DNA from: Shewanella aestuarii
GTDB lineage: Bacteria > Pseudomonadota > Gammaproteobacteria > Enterobacterales > Shewanellaceae
Length of the DNA stretch: 64,000 bases
Reading direction: 5' to 3'
NCBI RefSeq assembly: GCF_011765625.1
Contig: NZ_CP050313.1
Coordinates: 678,501 to 742,500, forward strand
The stretch's first letter is position 1; each line of letters opens with the position of its first letter. The notes under the pieces are model-generated. The model was given only the letters and a program-made list of their open reading frames with translations. It was not told the DNA's origin and did not search any database. Below are positions 40,182-49,182 of the stretch, in pieces. The position numbers and the translations under genes were made by a program.

Positions 40182-40213
40182 AAAACGCACTAGGACAAAG
40201 TCTAGTGCGTTTT
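40182..40213 (-). terminator. Terminator of the DUF2170-PspA-DUF2491-RHH operon
   Basis: Stem AAAACGCACTAG / CTAGTGCGTTTT; on the minus strand it is followed by a T-rich tract (TTATTATG). It starts 11 bases after the stop at 40224. Confidence 0.88.
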
Positions 40214-40223
40214 AACAGAAAGC

Positions 40224-40550
40224 TTATTTAGAATCGACAAAGTGAACTAAATCATCTAAAACGCGCTTTTTAATTTCAAGTTGCGCTTCGGGTGTAAGAC
40301 CATACTTTTCAGCCAAAATAACGTAGTCTTCACCGCTTAGTGATACTGTCAGCCTTGGCCTTTTAGGGCGTTTGGATACCGATAAACCAAGAATCGTTCT
40401 AATTTGGTCCGAAGGACTAACGCCCCTGTCTAATGCCGCTTTACGGATGGAATATTGGAACTTTTCATCTATGTCAAAAGCCACTTGAGTGGCTTTGGCG
40501 GCTTGTTGGTTCTTCAACCACTTATCAGGTAATGGCTTGCCTGTTGACAT
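40224..40550 (-). CDS. Small protein with two predicted ribbon-helix-helix units, candidate repressor
   Basis: Protein of 108 residues. Two successive segments each have the strand-helix-turn-helix layout of ribbon-helix-helix DNA-binding domains: ATQVAFDIDEKFQYSIRKAA (then GVSPSDQIRTILGL) and RPRLTVSLSGEDYVILAEKYG (then LTPEAQLEIKKRVLDDL). A very basic linker (SKRPKRPR) joins them. Shine-Dalgarno AAGGAGAG fixes the ATG. It is the last gene of the DUF2170 operon. I infer that it binds the 13-bp palindromes in front of this operon and of the upstream operon; no known regulator name can be assigned. Confidence 0.6.
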   Translation of the reverse strand: MSTGKPLPDKWLKNQQAAKATQVAFDIDEKFQYSIRKAALDRGVSPSDQIRTILGLSVSKRPKRPRLTVSLSGEDYVILAEKYGLTPEAQLEIKKRVLDDLVHFVDSK

Positions 40551-40568
40551 ATGGGCAGCTCTCCTTAA

Positions 40569-41222
40569 TTAGCTTGCAGGCCAATAATCTCGAATATCAC
40601 TTAATGGGCGATATAAGGTTAACATGACTTCTGTGTCACCAGATTCATAAACTTCAATGTCTAAAGCATGGGTTTCATGTGCGTTGACCAGAGAATAGCT
40701 TTCAAAGGCTTCACCACGTTGACCATTATCGTCCTGAGGGGGAGTTAAGTTTCGATAATCTTCACGATGAAAATAACCAAAACCAGCATATTCGACTTGA
40801 TGATAATCATCAGCTACCCATTGCCCCAGCTCTTCGCTAAGTTCTGGCGATAAAGCCTGCGGTGTGAGATTTGCTTGTCCGGGTTCTTCGAAAATGTCGG
40901 CAAACTGGTCTAAATCAAATAACTGTTCGACCACAGCACGGCTGATTTTGTAAGAAAAGCTGAGATAGGCTTCATCTTCGACTACGTAGGCCATAAAAAT
41001 TGACTTACCACTATGACCACGAAGCATAAATTCACATTGCTGCGAACGTTGATATTCGTAGGTATGGATAGCTTCCACTTTTAGCTGTTGCCCACGAAGT
41101 TGTGCGGGCAAAGCAAAGCTGTCATCAAGGGTGATCATGTCACCCTTGAGCAGCTTGTTTGGGTGGTCAAGCACACGCTTTGGGGCTTCTTTCTTGCCAA
41201 ATAGGCCACGTAGAAATCCCAT
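40569..41222 (-). CDS. yjfK: DUF2491 family protein (YjfK-like)
   Basis: Acidic protein of about 217 residues starting MGFLRGLFGKKEAPKRVLDH, with the pattern of the DUF2491/YjfK family that always accompanies a PspA-like gene. There is no signal peptide. Function unknown. The ATG at 41222 is preferred over an upstream TTG because AAAGG lies at a suitable distance. It follows the PspA-like gene directly. Confidence 0.8.
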   Translation of the reverse strand: MGFLRGLFGKKEAPKRVLDHPNKLLKGDMITLDDSFALPAQLRGQQLKVEAIHTYEYQRSQQCEFMLRGHSGKSIFMAYVVEDEAYLSFSYKISRAVVEQLFDLDQFADIFEEPGQANLTPQALSPELSEELGQWVADDYHQVEYAGFGYFHREDYRNLTPPQDDNGQRGEAFESYSLVNAHETHALDIEVYESGDTEVMLTLYRPLSDIRDYWPAS

Positions 41223-41228
41223 AGTCAA

Positions 41229-41918
41229 TTAACCTTTACGTGCTTTAATGCGTTCAAGGACCGCATTGGCGTTTGATTTTTGCTCACCAATCCCAGCTTC
41301 TGCTAGCTTAGCCTGTAGCGACTTATCGCTGTTTTCTTCTGCTAAGGCTTCAGACGCTTTCAAACGGTCATCAAACTGTTGTTGACGCGCTTTAATACGC
41401 TCAAGTGAGTCTTTAGCGTTAAGTAGCTTAGAGTTACTAGATGCAAATGAATCAGTAATCGTTGCGGTTGCTTTTTGTACGCTTTCGGTGGTTTTAACCA
41501 TGCTTAGCTGACGTTGGTAATCAGATAACTGGCGTTCAGTTTTCTTCACCAAATCTTTTAAGCGAACAGCGTGTGAGCTAAAGCTATCATTTGCCGTTTG
41601 TTGTTCGGCAAGTTCTTGATCTAATTGAGCGATTTTTTCTGCAACTTCAATAGCTAATGCTTCATTACCTTTGTCTAAGGCTTGAGTTGCATAGCCTTCA
41701 TGTTCAGCAATGCTGCGCTTTAAGCGGTCAACTTCACGGCTGGCTTGCATTTCTTTAGCCATTACATCTGTGAGTTCACGCTTAGCTTTAGTCAGGTGTT
41801 TTTCCGCATCACGAATTTCTTGTTCGAAAATGCGCGTTGAGTTGGCGTCAACAATGCTTTGGCCTACTTCATTTGCGCCACCACGAAATGCGGTTAGGAT
41901 TTTGTTTAAAATGCCCAT
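41229..41918 (-). CDS. yjfJ: PspA/IM30 family protein (YjfJ-like)
   Basis: Coiled-coil protein of 229 residues related to phage shock protein A, which forms membrane-protective assemblies. The N-terminal amphipathic helix (MGILNKILTAFRGGANEVG) is suited to membrane binding; helices run through residues ~25-200. Two similar short blocks, LERIKARQQ (near 180) and LERIKARKG (the C-terminus), are present. A strong AAGGAG precedes the ATG. There is no PspF or PspB/C here, so its stress signal must come from elsewhere. Confidence 0.9.
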   Translation of the reverse strand: MGILNKILTAFRGGANEVGQSIVDANSTRIFEQEIRDAEKHLTKAKRELTDVMAKEMQASREVDRLKRSIAEHEGYATQALDKGNEALAIEVAEKIAQLDQELAEQQTANDSFSSHAVRLKDLVKKTERQLSDYQRQLSMVKTTESVQKATATITDSFASSNSKLLNAKDSLERIKARQQQFDDRLKASEALAEENSDKSLQAKLAEAGIGEQKSNANAVLERIKARKG

Positions 41919-41928
41919 AGTTGACTCC

Positions 41929-42342
41929 TTAAATTAAAAACTCTGCGAGTTCGTCAATAACTTCCAAACAGTTGTCTGAAAGGACAGCTAATTCTTGTTC
42001 AATTTCTTCCATGCTAGAAGCCAGTGCCAGTGCACCATAAACTACGTATTTGTCATCAATTTTGGCAAATGATGACAATGGCATTGGAATGTTTAGCTCT
42101 AACATGGTTTCAAACATTTCAGCGCGGCGAGCTTGGTTTACTTCAGTTTCGCCCCACAAATAACTAATACACAAAATTTGATTGTCAGTGACAGAGACAA
42201 ACACTGGGATCTCTTCACGGCCGACTACGTTGACTTGTAAGACTTCAACGTCGCCATCAATGGGATAACAATCAAATTGAAAGCCGGTAAGGCTGTTGTC
42301 ACAAAGACCATTTAAATGGTTAGCAATAGTGTGGATATTCAT
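41929..42342 (-). CDS. yjfI: DUF2170 family protein (YjfI-like)
   Basis: Protein of about 137 residues of the DUF2170 family, always linked to YjfJ-type PspA genes. Typical parts are FQFDCYPIDGDVEVLQVNV, SYLWGETEVNQARRAEMFE and MPLSSFAKIDDKYVVYGALA. The start is ATG 42342 with AAGGAC in front; a longer reading frame from 42420 would run through the promoter and operators. First gene of a four-gene operon (DUF2170, PspA, DUF2491, RHH). Function unknown; a role in membrane stress is inferred. Confidence 0.85.
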   Translation of the reverse strand: MNIHTIANHLNGLCDNSLTGFQFDCYPIDGDVEVLQVNVVGREEIPVFVSVTDNQILCISYLWGETEVNQARRAEMFETMLELNIPMPLSSFAKIDDKYVVYGALALASSMEEIEQELAVLSDNCLEVIDELAEFLI

Positions 42343-42355
42343 ATTTGTCCTTATT

Positions 42356-42368
42356 GACATATTATGTC
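42356..42368. promoter_or_regulatory. Palindromic operator O2 of the DUF2170 operon
   Basis: GACATATTATGTC, a perfect 13-bp palindrome around one base. It ends 14 bases before the DUF2170 ATG, near the expected transcription start. Its twin O1 lies 34 bases away, centre to centre. Confidence 0.8.
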
Positions 42369-42376
42369 TGCGAATA

Positions 42377-42404
42377 AAGATAGCACCTAGACATAATATG
42401 TCAA
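42377..42404 (-). promoter_or_regulatory. Promoter of the DUF2170 operon with overlapping operator O1
   Basis: Minus strand: -35 TTGACA (42404-42399, perfect consensus), 16 bases, then TATCTT (42382-42377) as a possible -10. The palindrome GACATAATATGTC (plus strand, 42390-42402) covers the -35 box. Operator over -35 plus O2 downstream is the layout of a repressed promoter. Confidence 0.7.
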
Positions 42405-42419
42405 GCGCTATCTGGTCCA

Positions 42420-44195
42420 TTAAAAAAGATTCATCACTTCATTGTCTGACCAAGCGGCTAAATGATAGTGATATAACTGCAGTGAACCTATGGTGTTCAC
42501 ATTAATATTTTGTTTATCATCATAAAAATTTGCCGGAAATTCAAAGGCGCCTTTGATTAAGCCCAGTGTTAGCCAATCATCTTGTATTGGCATCTTGTCG
42601 AGCTTTGTTAATCGTTGAGCAGGGCTTGCGCCATGTTTACTGGCAATACTCCAGCCCCATTCGCCAAAGCTTGGTACGTTATGGTGATATTGATCGACAT
42701 TAAAACCTGCAGCTTGCAAGGTTTTTCCGATCGAAATAAACGCCTTTGGTGCATGATATGGAGAGGTTGATTGTACCGTGACAACGCCATCGGCGCTGAG
42801 GAGTTCATTGAGTTTTCGATAAAATAAATCAGAATAAAGCTTATTTAAATCCGGATGGCTTGGGTCAGGCAAATCAACAATGATGGCATCAAAATGTTGA
42901 CCTGACTGGATCAGTTTGTCGACACCATTAAAAGCATCATCATGGATTAACGTCAGCCTAGGGTCATTCAAACTATTGTCATTAAGCGCTAACAAGACTT
43001 GGCTTAAAAAGGCAGGCATATCATCAGGAGGCGCTTTGAAAAGGCTAACCAAGTCTTTGTCTAAATCCATTAATGTGACGCTTTTAGGCTGCCATGCAAG
43101 CACCTGTTTTAAGCCTAGGCCATCTCCACCACCAATAATTAATACCTTATCGTGTCGGGCGCTGGCAGCTAAGGTTGGGTGAACTAAAAAGCTATGATAG
43201 ATATGCTCGTCACTACTTGAGAACTGCAAGCGGCCGTTAATATACAAATTGTAAACGGGGGCTAAACCATTACCCCGTAAACGCTCAGTAAATGTGAGTT
43301 GCTGAAAACGAGTGGCTTTGGCATAAACCACCTTATCTTTGTATAGCAGATTATTAAAATGTTGTTCCCACTGTGGCCCTTTGGAGGCCAGTACGCCAAT
43401 ACAAACACTGGCAACGATATGACCCAATAGCAATAATTTTGCATGGTTAATCTTGTGCCAAAAACGCACAATAAAGATAAATCCTGCAATTAAATTCACA
43501 CTGGCGGTGAGTGCCGCGGCCAGTTGAATATCAATGGCCAGCATAAAGCCAACCCAAATAGCGGCACCTACCCCTGCGCCAATATAATCTGCGCCGTAAA
43601 TTGTACCAGCATTATGAAGTAAATGAGCTTCTGAAAGAGACTGGCGGACTCTGGCGATCAGTGGAATTTCCATGCCGATCATTAAGCCAAGTAACACTCC
43701 CCAAGCATAAGGTAGGTATTCGCTGAGTGCTTGCAGCGTGGCAATAAAGCCACCATTTGGTAAGGTATCAGCAGGTAGGCCCAAGTTATTGGCAATAGCC
43801 AGTGGTAATTGTTGGCCAAAACCAATGACAGCAGCGGTAATGATAATGGCAAATGAGCCGCATAAGGCTACGGTCAGCTCTAATATGGCAAAGCCGGTAA
43901 AGGCGCATTTTATTTTACGGGCGGCGAATGCCCCAACTCCCATAGAAACAATCATTAAGCCAATCATGGTGTAAATGGCGGCTTCTAAGGCGCCTAAAAT
44001 ACGCCCAGCGTAATGAGAGAGTAAGTACTCATATATCAGACCGCAGCCAGCTAGTAGCGCCATAATGCCAAGTAACAAGGCATCATCAAACCAAGCGAGC
44101 CTTTTTTGTGCAGGATGAGAGGAGGCTTCAGTACTTTGCTTGAAGCCCCCTTTTACAGGCTGAGTTGGATCAGCTTCAAGCAAAGTGTCAGACAT
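42420..44195 (-). CDS. Membrane-anchored spermidine synthase-like aminopropyltransferase
   Basis: Protein of 591 residues. The N-terminal half (about 25-255) has seven or so hydrophobic membrane segments; the C-terminal half is a polyamine synthase domain with VLIIGGGDGLGLKQVLAW (SAM-type nucleotide site), LMDLDKD and the catalytic-region VDLPDPSHPDLNKLYS. Substrates would be decarboxylated S-adenosylmethionine and a diamine, but the replacement of the usual DSTDP by DLPDP and the membrane part leave the product open. It is the last gene of the lipoprotein-DUF350 operon; its stop lies next to the DUF2170 promoter. Confidence 0.85.
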   Translation of the reverse strand: MSDTLLEADPTQPVKGGFKQSTEASSHPAQKRLAWFDDALLLGIMALLAGCGLIYEYLLSHYAGRILGALEAAIYTMIGLMIVSMGVGAFAARKIKCAFTGFAILELTVALCGSFAIIITAAVIGFGQQLPLAIANNLGLPADTLPNGGFIATLQALSEYLPYAWGVLLGLMIGMEIPLIARVRQSLSEAHLLHNAGTIYGADYIGAGVGAAIWVGFMLAIDIQLAAALTASVNLIAGFIFIVRFWHKINHAKLLLLGHIVASVCIGVLASKGPQWEQHFNNLLYKDKVVYAKATRFQQLTFTERLRGNGLAPVYNLYINGRLQFSSSDEHIYHSFLVHPTLAASARHDKVLIIGGGDGLGLKQVLAWQPKSVTLMDLDKDLVSLFKAPPDDMPAFLSQVLLALNDNSLNDPRLTLIHDDAFNGVDKLIQSGQHFDAIIVDLPDPSHPDLNKLYSDLFYRKLNELLSADGVVTVQSTSPYHAPKAFISIGKTLQAAGFNVDQYHHNVPSFGEWGWSIASKHGASPAQRLTKLDKMPIQDDWLTLGLIKGAFEFPANFYDDKQNINVNTIGSLQLYHYHLAAWSDNEVMNLF

Positions 44196-44199
44196 AAGG

Positions 44200-45099
44200 T
44201 TACGCCATTAACGCCGTTAAAATAAGGGCGACGGCAATGCTTATGGCCATTTCAACCGCAGCAATACCAATGTTATGTTGCAGTTCAACTTCTTGAGCTA
44301 AGTTAATGCCTGCTAGTACTAGCTTTTTAACGATGGCAATCACTATGGTCATTAGGACTAACATGATAATCGAGAATACTAACCAGCCAATAATATTGCT
44401 GACATAAGCGGTTGGAATGTAGTGAATAAAGTGGCTTGCGGCATTAAAGCTTAATGCCATGGCAATCATATAACCACTGTGGCGCAGGGCTAATGCTGTT
44501 TGCCCTTGTTTTAAGGCTTCTTGCATTGAGGCATTTTGATTACGCTTGGCGTAGCGGTTTTCACGAAAACGAGTTAACAGTACTAAAATTAACTGCGAGA
44601 CAATAAAGGCACTGAAAATAGCAATAAAGGTATCAATAGTTATATCTTCAGCCCACATGAGTACGGCGCGAATAATAATTGCAGTGGCAATCGCAGCAGC
44701 GGCATCAACTACGGCAACCGAAATATTGCCCTTTAAAATTTCATCATTTTTAGCAAATTCATTTAAAGCCACTTTGTCATGTAAAAAGCGTCCAAGCTTA
44801 ATGAGCACTAAGCCAAAAATACCATATGCACTCATGCCAATCGCTTCGGTAACATAAGAGCTGGCAGCTTCACCTGTGATAGCGCCTGTGAGCACTATAC
44901 CTAACGCGGCTACGGCACCTGCGGTACTTATCCCAAAGGCAAAGTTATCACGTTCAGCGAGCTCTTTACTGCTGTTGACATTGACGGTCCATCCTTGCAG
45001 ATAACGCATTAAGGCTAGTAGGACAATTGCGATAGCCAAGTCAATGGCAAGAATAATTAAAAGTGGCTGGGTAATGCCATATTGTTCAAGAAATGTCAT
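44200..45099 (-). CDS. yjfL: DUF350 family membrane protein (YjfL-like)
   Basis: Integral membrane protein of 299 residues with about eight hydrophobic segments, arranged as two DUF350-like halves (LEQYGITQPLLIILAIDLAI... and the second starting near residue 160). YjfL in E. coli has one such unit, so this is a duplicated form. It is placed between the lipoprotein gene and the aminopropyltransferase gene; stop and next start are 4 bases apart. Function unknown; transport or ion-related roles have been suggested for the family, and the linkage with polyamine genes is notable. Confidence 0.83.
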   Translation of the reverse strand: MTFLEQYGITQPLLIILAIDLAIAIVLLALMRYLQGWTVNVNSSKELAERDNFAFGISTAGAVAALGIVLTGAITGEAASSYVTEAIGMSAYGIFGLVLIKLGRFLHDKVALNEFAKNDEILKGNISVAVVDAAAAIATAIIIRAVLMWAEDITIDTFIAIFSAFIVSQLILVLLTRFRENRYAKRNQNASMQEALKQGQTALALRHSGYMIAMALSFNAASHFIHYIPTAYVSNIIGWLVFSIIMLVLMTIVIAIVKKLVLAGINLAQEVELQHNIGIAAVEMAISIAVALILTALMA

Positions 45100-45115
45100 G
45101 GTTAATCCTACCTAT

Positions 45116-46084
45116 TTACTTGCCGCGACTAATACCGCGAGTGGTGCGGCTAGTTGAATTACGGAAACTGCTAGTTTTAGAGTAATTTGAGCGAAATTTG
45201 CTACTGCTGGCCGTACGCGTTGTGGTACTTGCCTTGGGCGCGCTGGTACTTTGGCGCGATAGACTGGTTGAGCCTGTGCGGGTTTTGGCATACGGGCTGT
45301 TGAATCGTTTGCCTTGTGAGTCAAAACGCTTTTTAGTTTGAGCAAAGGTTTTCTCTTGCGCCGTAGCTTGTTTGGGTGATGTATAACGATAGCGGCCAAC
45401 GTCGTTGTAATAGCTGTAACCACGGCGATTAGACCAGTTATCGTAGGCTATAGGGCGATTAAAGATGTTCGAGAACATCGAATACATGCCATACCACGCC
45501 CAAAAAGACATACCATTTGAGCCAGTTTGCCAACTCCCATAATTAGGATTGCCTACCAGTTGACTACCAGGGCCAAAATCATCTTCACTATTTGCCAGTG
45601 CAGCCGCCTCGCGGCTGATAGCATTAACTCGGGCTAATTTGCCCTGAGACATATCGGCAATGACATTCAATGGATCTGACAACATATCATTAAATAATGC
45701 GCTATCAGCCGCTTGATACACATTTTCTGCTTCAGCAAGTTGTTGGTCTAAATCCATATAGTTGGCAGCGTTTGATAGCTCAGCATTGCGACGCTTAAGC
45801 GACAAAAACATCGGTCCACTTGCCGTCGCATCTAATGCTAATTCATTTAATAATGGGGCTAAATCGCTGCGCTGTTGGCTTAAAATTTGGCTGTATTGTT
45901 TCAGCAATGTCGCATTACGTAACTGACCATTTTCGAGCCCGTTTTGAAGCTGATTGAGTCGCTGTTCTGTCAATTGTTGATATTTTGCGATTTGCTCAGG
46001 TCGATCATCACCACAACCGCTTAGACTCAATCCGATTAATAAGGTGAAAATTAACGTGAATACACGGGGGAACTTGCCAGCCAT
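45116..46084 (-). CDS. Lipoprotein of the polyamine/PspA cluster
   Basis: Predicted outer-membrane lipoprotein of about 322 residues: basic start, hydrophobic stretch and lipobox LSLSGC. The mature region is helical (about 30-170), followed by an aromatic-rich part (GMSFWAWYGMYSMFSNIF) and a tail rich in Ser, Thr and Arg ending SRTTRGISRGK. It is not recognisably DUF1190, but its composition resembles the lipoprotein (YjfM) found in the E. coli yjf cluster. ATG 46084 is preferred, with GGAG upstream; the frame is open from 46147. First gene of its operon, under the GACATATTATGTC operator. Confidence 0.68.
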   Translation of the reverse strand: MAGKFPRVFTLIFTLLIGLSLSGCGDDRPEQIAKYQQLTEQRLNQLQNGLENGQLRNATLLKQYSQILSQQRSDLAPLLNELALDATASGPMFLSLKRRNAELSNAANYMDLDQQLAEAENVYQAADSALFNDMLSDPLNVIADMSQGKLARVNAISREAAALANSEDDFGPGSQLVGNPNYGSWQTGSNGMSFWAWYGMYSMFSNIFNRPIAYDNWSNRRGYSYYNDVGRYRYTSPKQATAQEKTFAQTKKRFDSQGKRFNSPYAKTRTGSTSLSRQSTSAPKASTTTRTASSSKFRSNYSKTSSFRNSTSRTTRGISRGK

Positions 46085-46167
46085 GTTTTCTCCAAGTGTT
46101 ATAAAATTCATGTGCGTTCGTCGCAGGTTATAGTAATCTGGAAACAATTTTATAGATATCTGCGATC

Positions 46168-46198
46168 AATATATCAGTAGCAAGACATATTATGTCAA
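46168..46198 (-). promoter_or_regulatory. Promoter and operator of the lipoprotein-DUF350-aminopropyltransferase operon
   Basis: Minus strand: -35 TTGACA (46198-46193), then TATATT (46173-46168) 19 bases on, or GATATA 17 bases on. The 13-bp palindrome GACATATTATGTC (46184-46196) overlaps the -35 box exactly as at the DUF2170 promoter; the shared stretch is CTTGACATAWTATGTCT. Confidence 0.7.
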
Positions 46199-46229
46199 GT
46201 TAATAATCGATTAAAGGAACATTATCGCC

Positions 46230-49085
46230 ATGCCATCTCAAAGTAACAAGGTTTTATCTGCACAAATCCAACACACCGCAGAAAGTTACTGGTCAAGATT
46301 AGTCGACCTCTGGCCTGAGGCCGTTCACGTATTAACTGCGGTGCAACAAGCTGAGTTAAAAACCATAATGGGGTTAAGCGATTACATCGCTGAACAGCTT
46401 TGTCGTCATCCTCAGTGGATTGTTGAGTTATTTTCTGGCTTATTAAATGAAGTGGTCCGCACTGACTTTGACAAAGAACTGCATGAAATATTGATGGATT
46501 TAACCAGCGAAGATGCAGTGAAATCAGCACTTAGGCAATACCGTAACAAGCAAATGGTGCGTTTAGCATGGCGAGATTTTGCCAATTACTCCAAGCTTGA
46601 AGAAGCCTTGATTGATTTATCGTCTTTGGCTGAAGCCTTGGTTATTGCAGGCCGAGATTGGCTATATCAAGATGCCTGTAAGCAATTGGGTACCCCAACT
46701 GATGCTGAAGGCAAACCGCAGCCTTTATTAATTTTAGGTATGGGTAAGTTAGGCGGTCGTGAACTTAACTTTTCATCGGATATTGATTTAATTTTTACCT
46801 TTCCTGAGCATGGTGAAACTGTTGGCGGCCGCCGTGCTATTGATAACCAGCAGTTTTTTATTCGCATGGGACAACGTTTAGTTAACCTGCTTGACCAAGT
46901 GACTGTCGATGGTTTTGTTTTTCGGGTGGATATGCGTTTACGTCCCTATGGCGAAAGCGGACCGTTAGTTGTCAGTTTTGCCGGTCTTGAAGATTATTAC
47001 CAAGAACAAGGTCGTGACTGGGAGCGATATGCCATGGTCAAAGCGCGTGTGTTAGGGCCATGGACTCAACACTGTGATGACTTGCACGATTTATTGCGCC
47101 CTTTTGTTTACCGTCGTTATATCGATTTTTCTGCCATCGAATCATTGCGTAAAATGAAGCAAATGATCGCGCAAGAAGTACGTCGCCGCCAACTAACCGA
47201 CAATATCAAACTGGGTGCTGGTGGTATTCGCGAGGTTGAGTTCGTTGTGCAAAGTTTTCAGCTTATTCGTGGTGGGCGCGAGCCTGCATTACGTCAGCAG
47301 AGTTTATTTGGTGCTATCGATACCTTATACAGCTTAGGTCAATTAGAGTATTTGGCGGTCGATGAGCTAAAGCACTCTTATGTGCTGTTGCGCCGAGTTG
47401 AAAACTTATTGCAAGCCATTGCTGACAAGCAAACTCAAACGCTGCCTTCGGCTGATTTAGACTGGCAGCGCTTATGTTACAGCTTAAATATGGCCAATGA
47501 GACTGATTTACGAACTCATATTGAAGCGGCAATGGCCAAGATTCATGCGCACTTTAATGCCACTGTCGGTGGTGGAGATTCCCATGAGCATAGCGATCAC
47601 TGGACAAGTTTATTTTGGAATCTGCAACAAGATGAGCATGCGGATAGTCTATTGCAAGAGCAGCAAATAGAAGATACCGAGCTATGGCCGCTAATTAGCG
47701 AGTGGCGAGCGACGGTTGCTAAGCGCTCCATTGGCCCGCGTGGGCGTGAAACCCTCGATAAACTGATGCCTAAGCTACTTGAAGAGTTAATGACTCAAGC
47801 TAAGCCAAGTGCCGCATTTAAGCCTGTGTCAAAGGTGTTAGACAAAATATTAACCCGCACAACCTACCTTGAATTACTGTGTGAAAACCCAGGTGCACGT
47901 CAGCAATTAGTGAGCCTATGTTGTGCCAGCCCGTGGATTGCCAAAGAACTGGCTAACTTCCCGATGTTACTCGATGAGCTAATTGATCCTGCTCAGCTTT
48001 ATGACATTACCTCCATTGATGATTACCCCAGTGAGCTGCGTCAATATTTACTGCGGGTGCCTGAAGATGATATGGAGCAGCAAATGGAAGCTTTGCGGCA
48101 GTTTAAACTGTCGCAGCAGCTTAAAATTGCCGCAGCCGATGTCACTGGGGTATTGCCTGTTATGCAGGTGAGTGATCATTTAACCTTTTTAGCGGAAGCC
48201 ATTATTGAGCAAGTGGTGTTGCAGGCATGGCATCAAATTGCACAACGCCATGGCGTGCCCCAAGGCACTAGCACTAGCAATATGGGCTTTGCAGTGATTG
48301 GTTACGGTAAACTTGGCGGAATAGAGTTAGGTTATGGCTCTGACTTAGACTTAGTTTTTTTACATGGTAGTCAGCAAACCGGTGTCACAGATGGCGATCG
48401 TCCTATTGATGCTGGTCACTTCTATTTGAAACTAGCGCAGCGAATTGTGCATTTATTTGCCACTCGGACAACCTCAGGTGAGTTATATGAAGTGGATATG
48501 CGCCTAAGACCTTCCGGGGCATCAGGCTTATTAGTCAGTGAAATTGAACGTTTTGGTGAGTATCAATTGACTGAGGCCTGGACATGGGAACATCAGGCGT
48601 TGGTGCGTGCTCGTTTTGTGTTTGGCGATCACGAGTTAGCTCATCGATTTAGTGAATTGCGCGCTCAAATTTTACAGGTGGAACGTGACAAGAATGAACT
48701 TGCAAAAGCGGTGCGAGACATGCGGATTAAAATGCGTGACCACTTACTGAAGGTGGGGGAAGGCATATTTGATCTTAAGCAAAGCGCTGGTGGCATTGCC
48801 GATATTGAATTTATTGCTCAGTTTATGGTGCTGGCCTATGCCAATGAGCATCAAGAACTGACAATTTGGTCTGACAATGTTCGTATTTTTGAGGTGTTAG
48901 CCGATTTAGAGATCTTGCCGGTAATGGAAGCGCAGCATCTAACACAAACCTATTGTTGGCTTAGAGATCAAAATCATGAGTTAACTTTACAACAACTAAG
49001 TGGTCAATTAAGTTTTGATATTGTTAAAGATAAAACCGATTCTGTGATTGAAATTTATCGACATATACTTGAAGTTGAGTATTAA
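46230..49085 (+). CDS. glnE: Bifunctional glutamine synthetase adenylyltransferase/deadenylase
   Basis: Adds and removes AMP on glutamine synthetase in response to PII. Both nucleotidyltransferase domains are present: [20 protein letters not shown] (near residue 168) and [20 protein letters not shown] (near 690), with the PII-binding linker between. Length is 951 residues, the usual size. The Shine-Dalgarno AAAGGAA precedes ATG 46230. It is divergent from the lipoprotein operon, so the operator at 46184-46196 could also influence glnE. Confidence 0.97.
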   Translation: MPSQSNKVLSAQIQHTAESYWSRLVDLWPEAVHVLTAVQQAELKTIMGLSDYIAEQLCRHPQWIVELFSGLLNEVVRTDFDKELHEILMDLTSEDAVKSALRQYRNKQMVRLAWRDFANYSKLEEALIDLSSLAEALVIAGRDWLYQDACKQLGTPTDAEGKPQPLLILGMGKLGGRELNFSSDIDLIFTFPEHGETVGGRRAIDNQQFFIRMGQRLVNLLDQVTVDGFVFRVDMRLRPYGESGPLVVSFAGLEDYYQEQGRDWERYAMVKARVLGPWTQHCDDLHDLLRPFVYRRYIDFSAIESLRKMKQMIAQEVRRRQLTDNIKLGAGGIREVEFVVQSFQLIRGGREPALRQQSLFGAIDTLYSLGQLEYLAVDELKHSYVLLRRVENLLQAIADKQTQTLPSADLDWQRLCYSLNMANETDLRTHIEAAMAKIHAHFNATVGGGDSHEHSDHWTSLFWNLQQDEHADSLLQEQQIEDTELWPLISEWRATVAKRSIGPRGRETLDKLMPKLLEELMTQAKPSAAFKPVSKVLDKILTRTTYLELLCENPGARQQLVSLCCASPWIAKELANFPMLLDELIDPAQLYDITSIDDYPSELRQYLLRVPEDDMEQQMEALRQFKLSQQLKIAAADVTGVLPVMQVSDHLTFLAEAIIEQVVLQAWHQIAQRHGVPQGTSTSNMGFAVIGYGKLGGIELGYGSDLDLVFLHGSQQTGVTDGDRPIDAGHFYLKLAQRIVHLFATRTTSGELYEVDMRLRPSGASGLLVSEIERFGEYQLTEAWTWEHQALVRARFVFGDHELAHRFSELRAQILQVERDKNELAKAVRDMRIKMRDHLLKVGEGIFDLKQSAGGIADIEFIAQFMVLAYANEHQELTIWSDNVRIFEVLADLEILPVMEAQHLTQTYCWLRDQNHELTLQQLSGQLSFDIVKDKTDSVIEIYRHILEVEY

Positions 49086-49182
49086 ACTCTTTTCGTTGGT
49101 CTAGCGCTTTAATCCTTTTTGAGGGTGGACAATTGCAAAAGTGCTGCTTTAATTAAAGAAAAAGAACAGGTAAAAATTACTT

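Noticed and set aside
40548..40562. Half of the GACATA operator around the RHH gene start
   Set aside because: Only TTGACATATG matches, part of it is the ATG codon itself, and the palindrome is broken, so it is likely chance.
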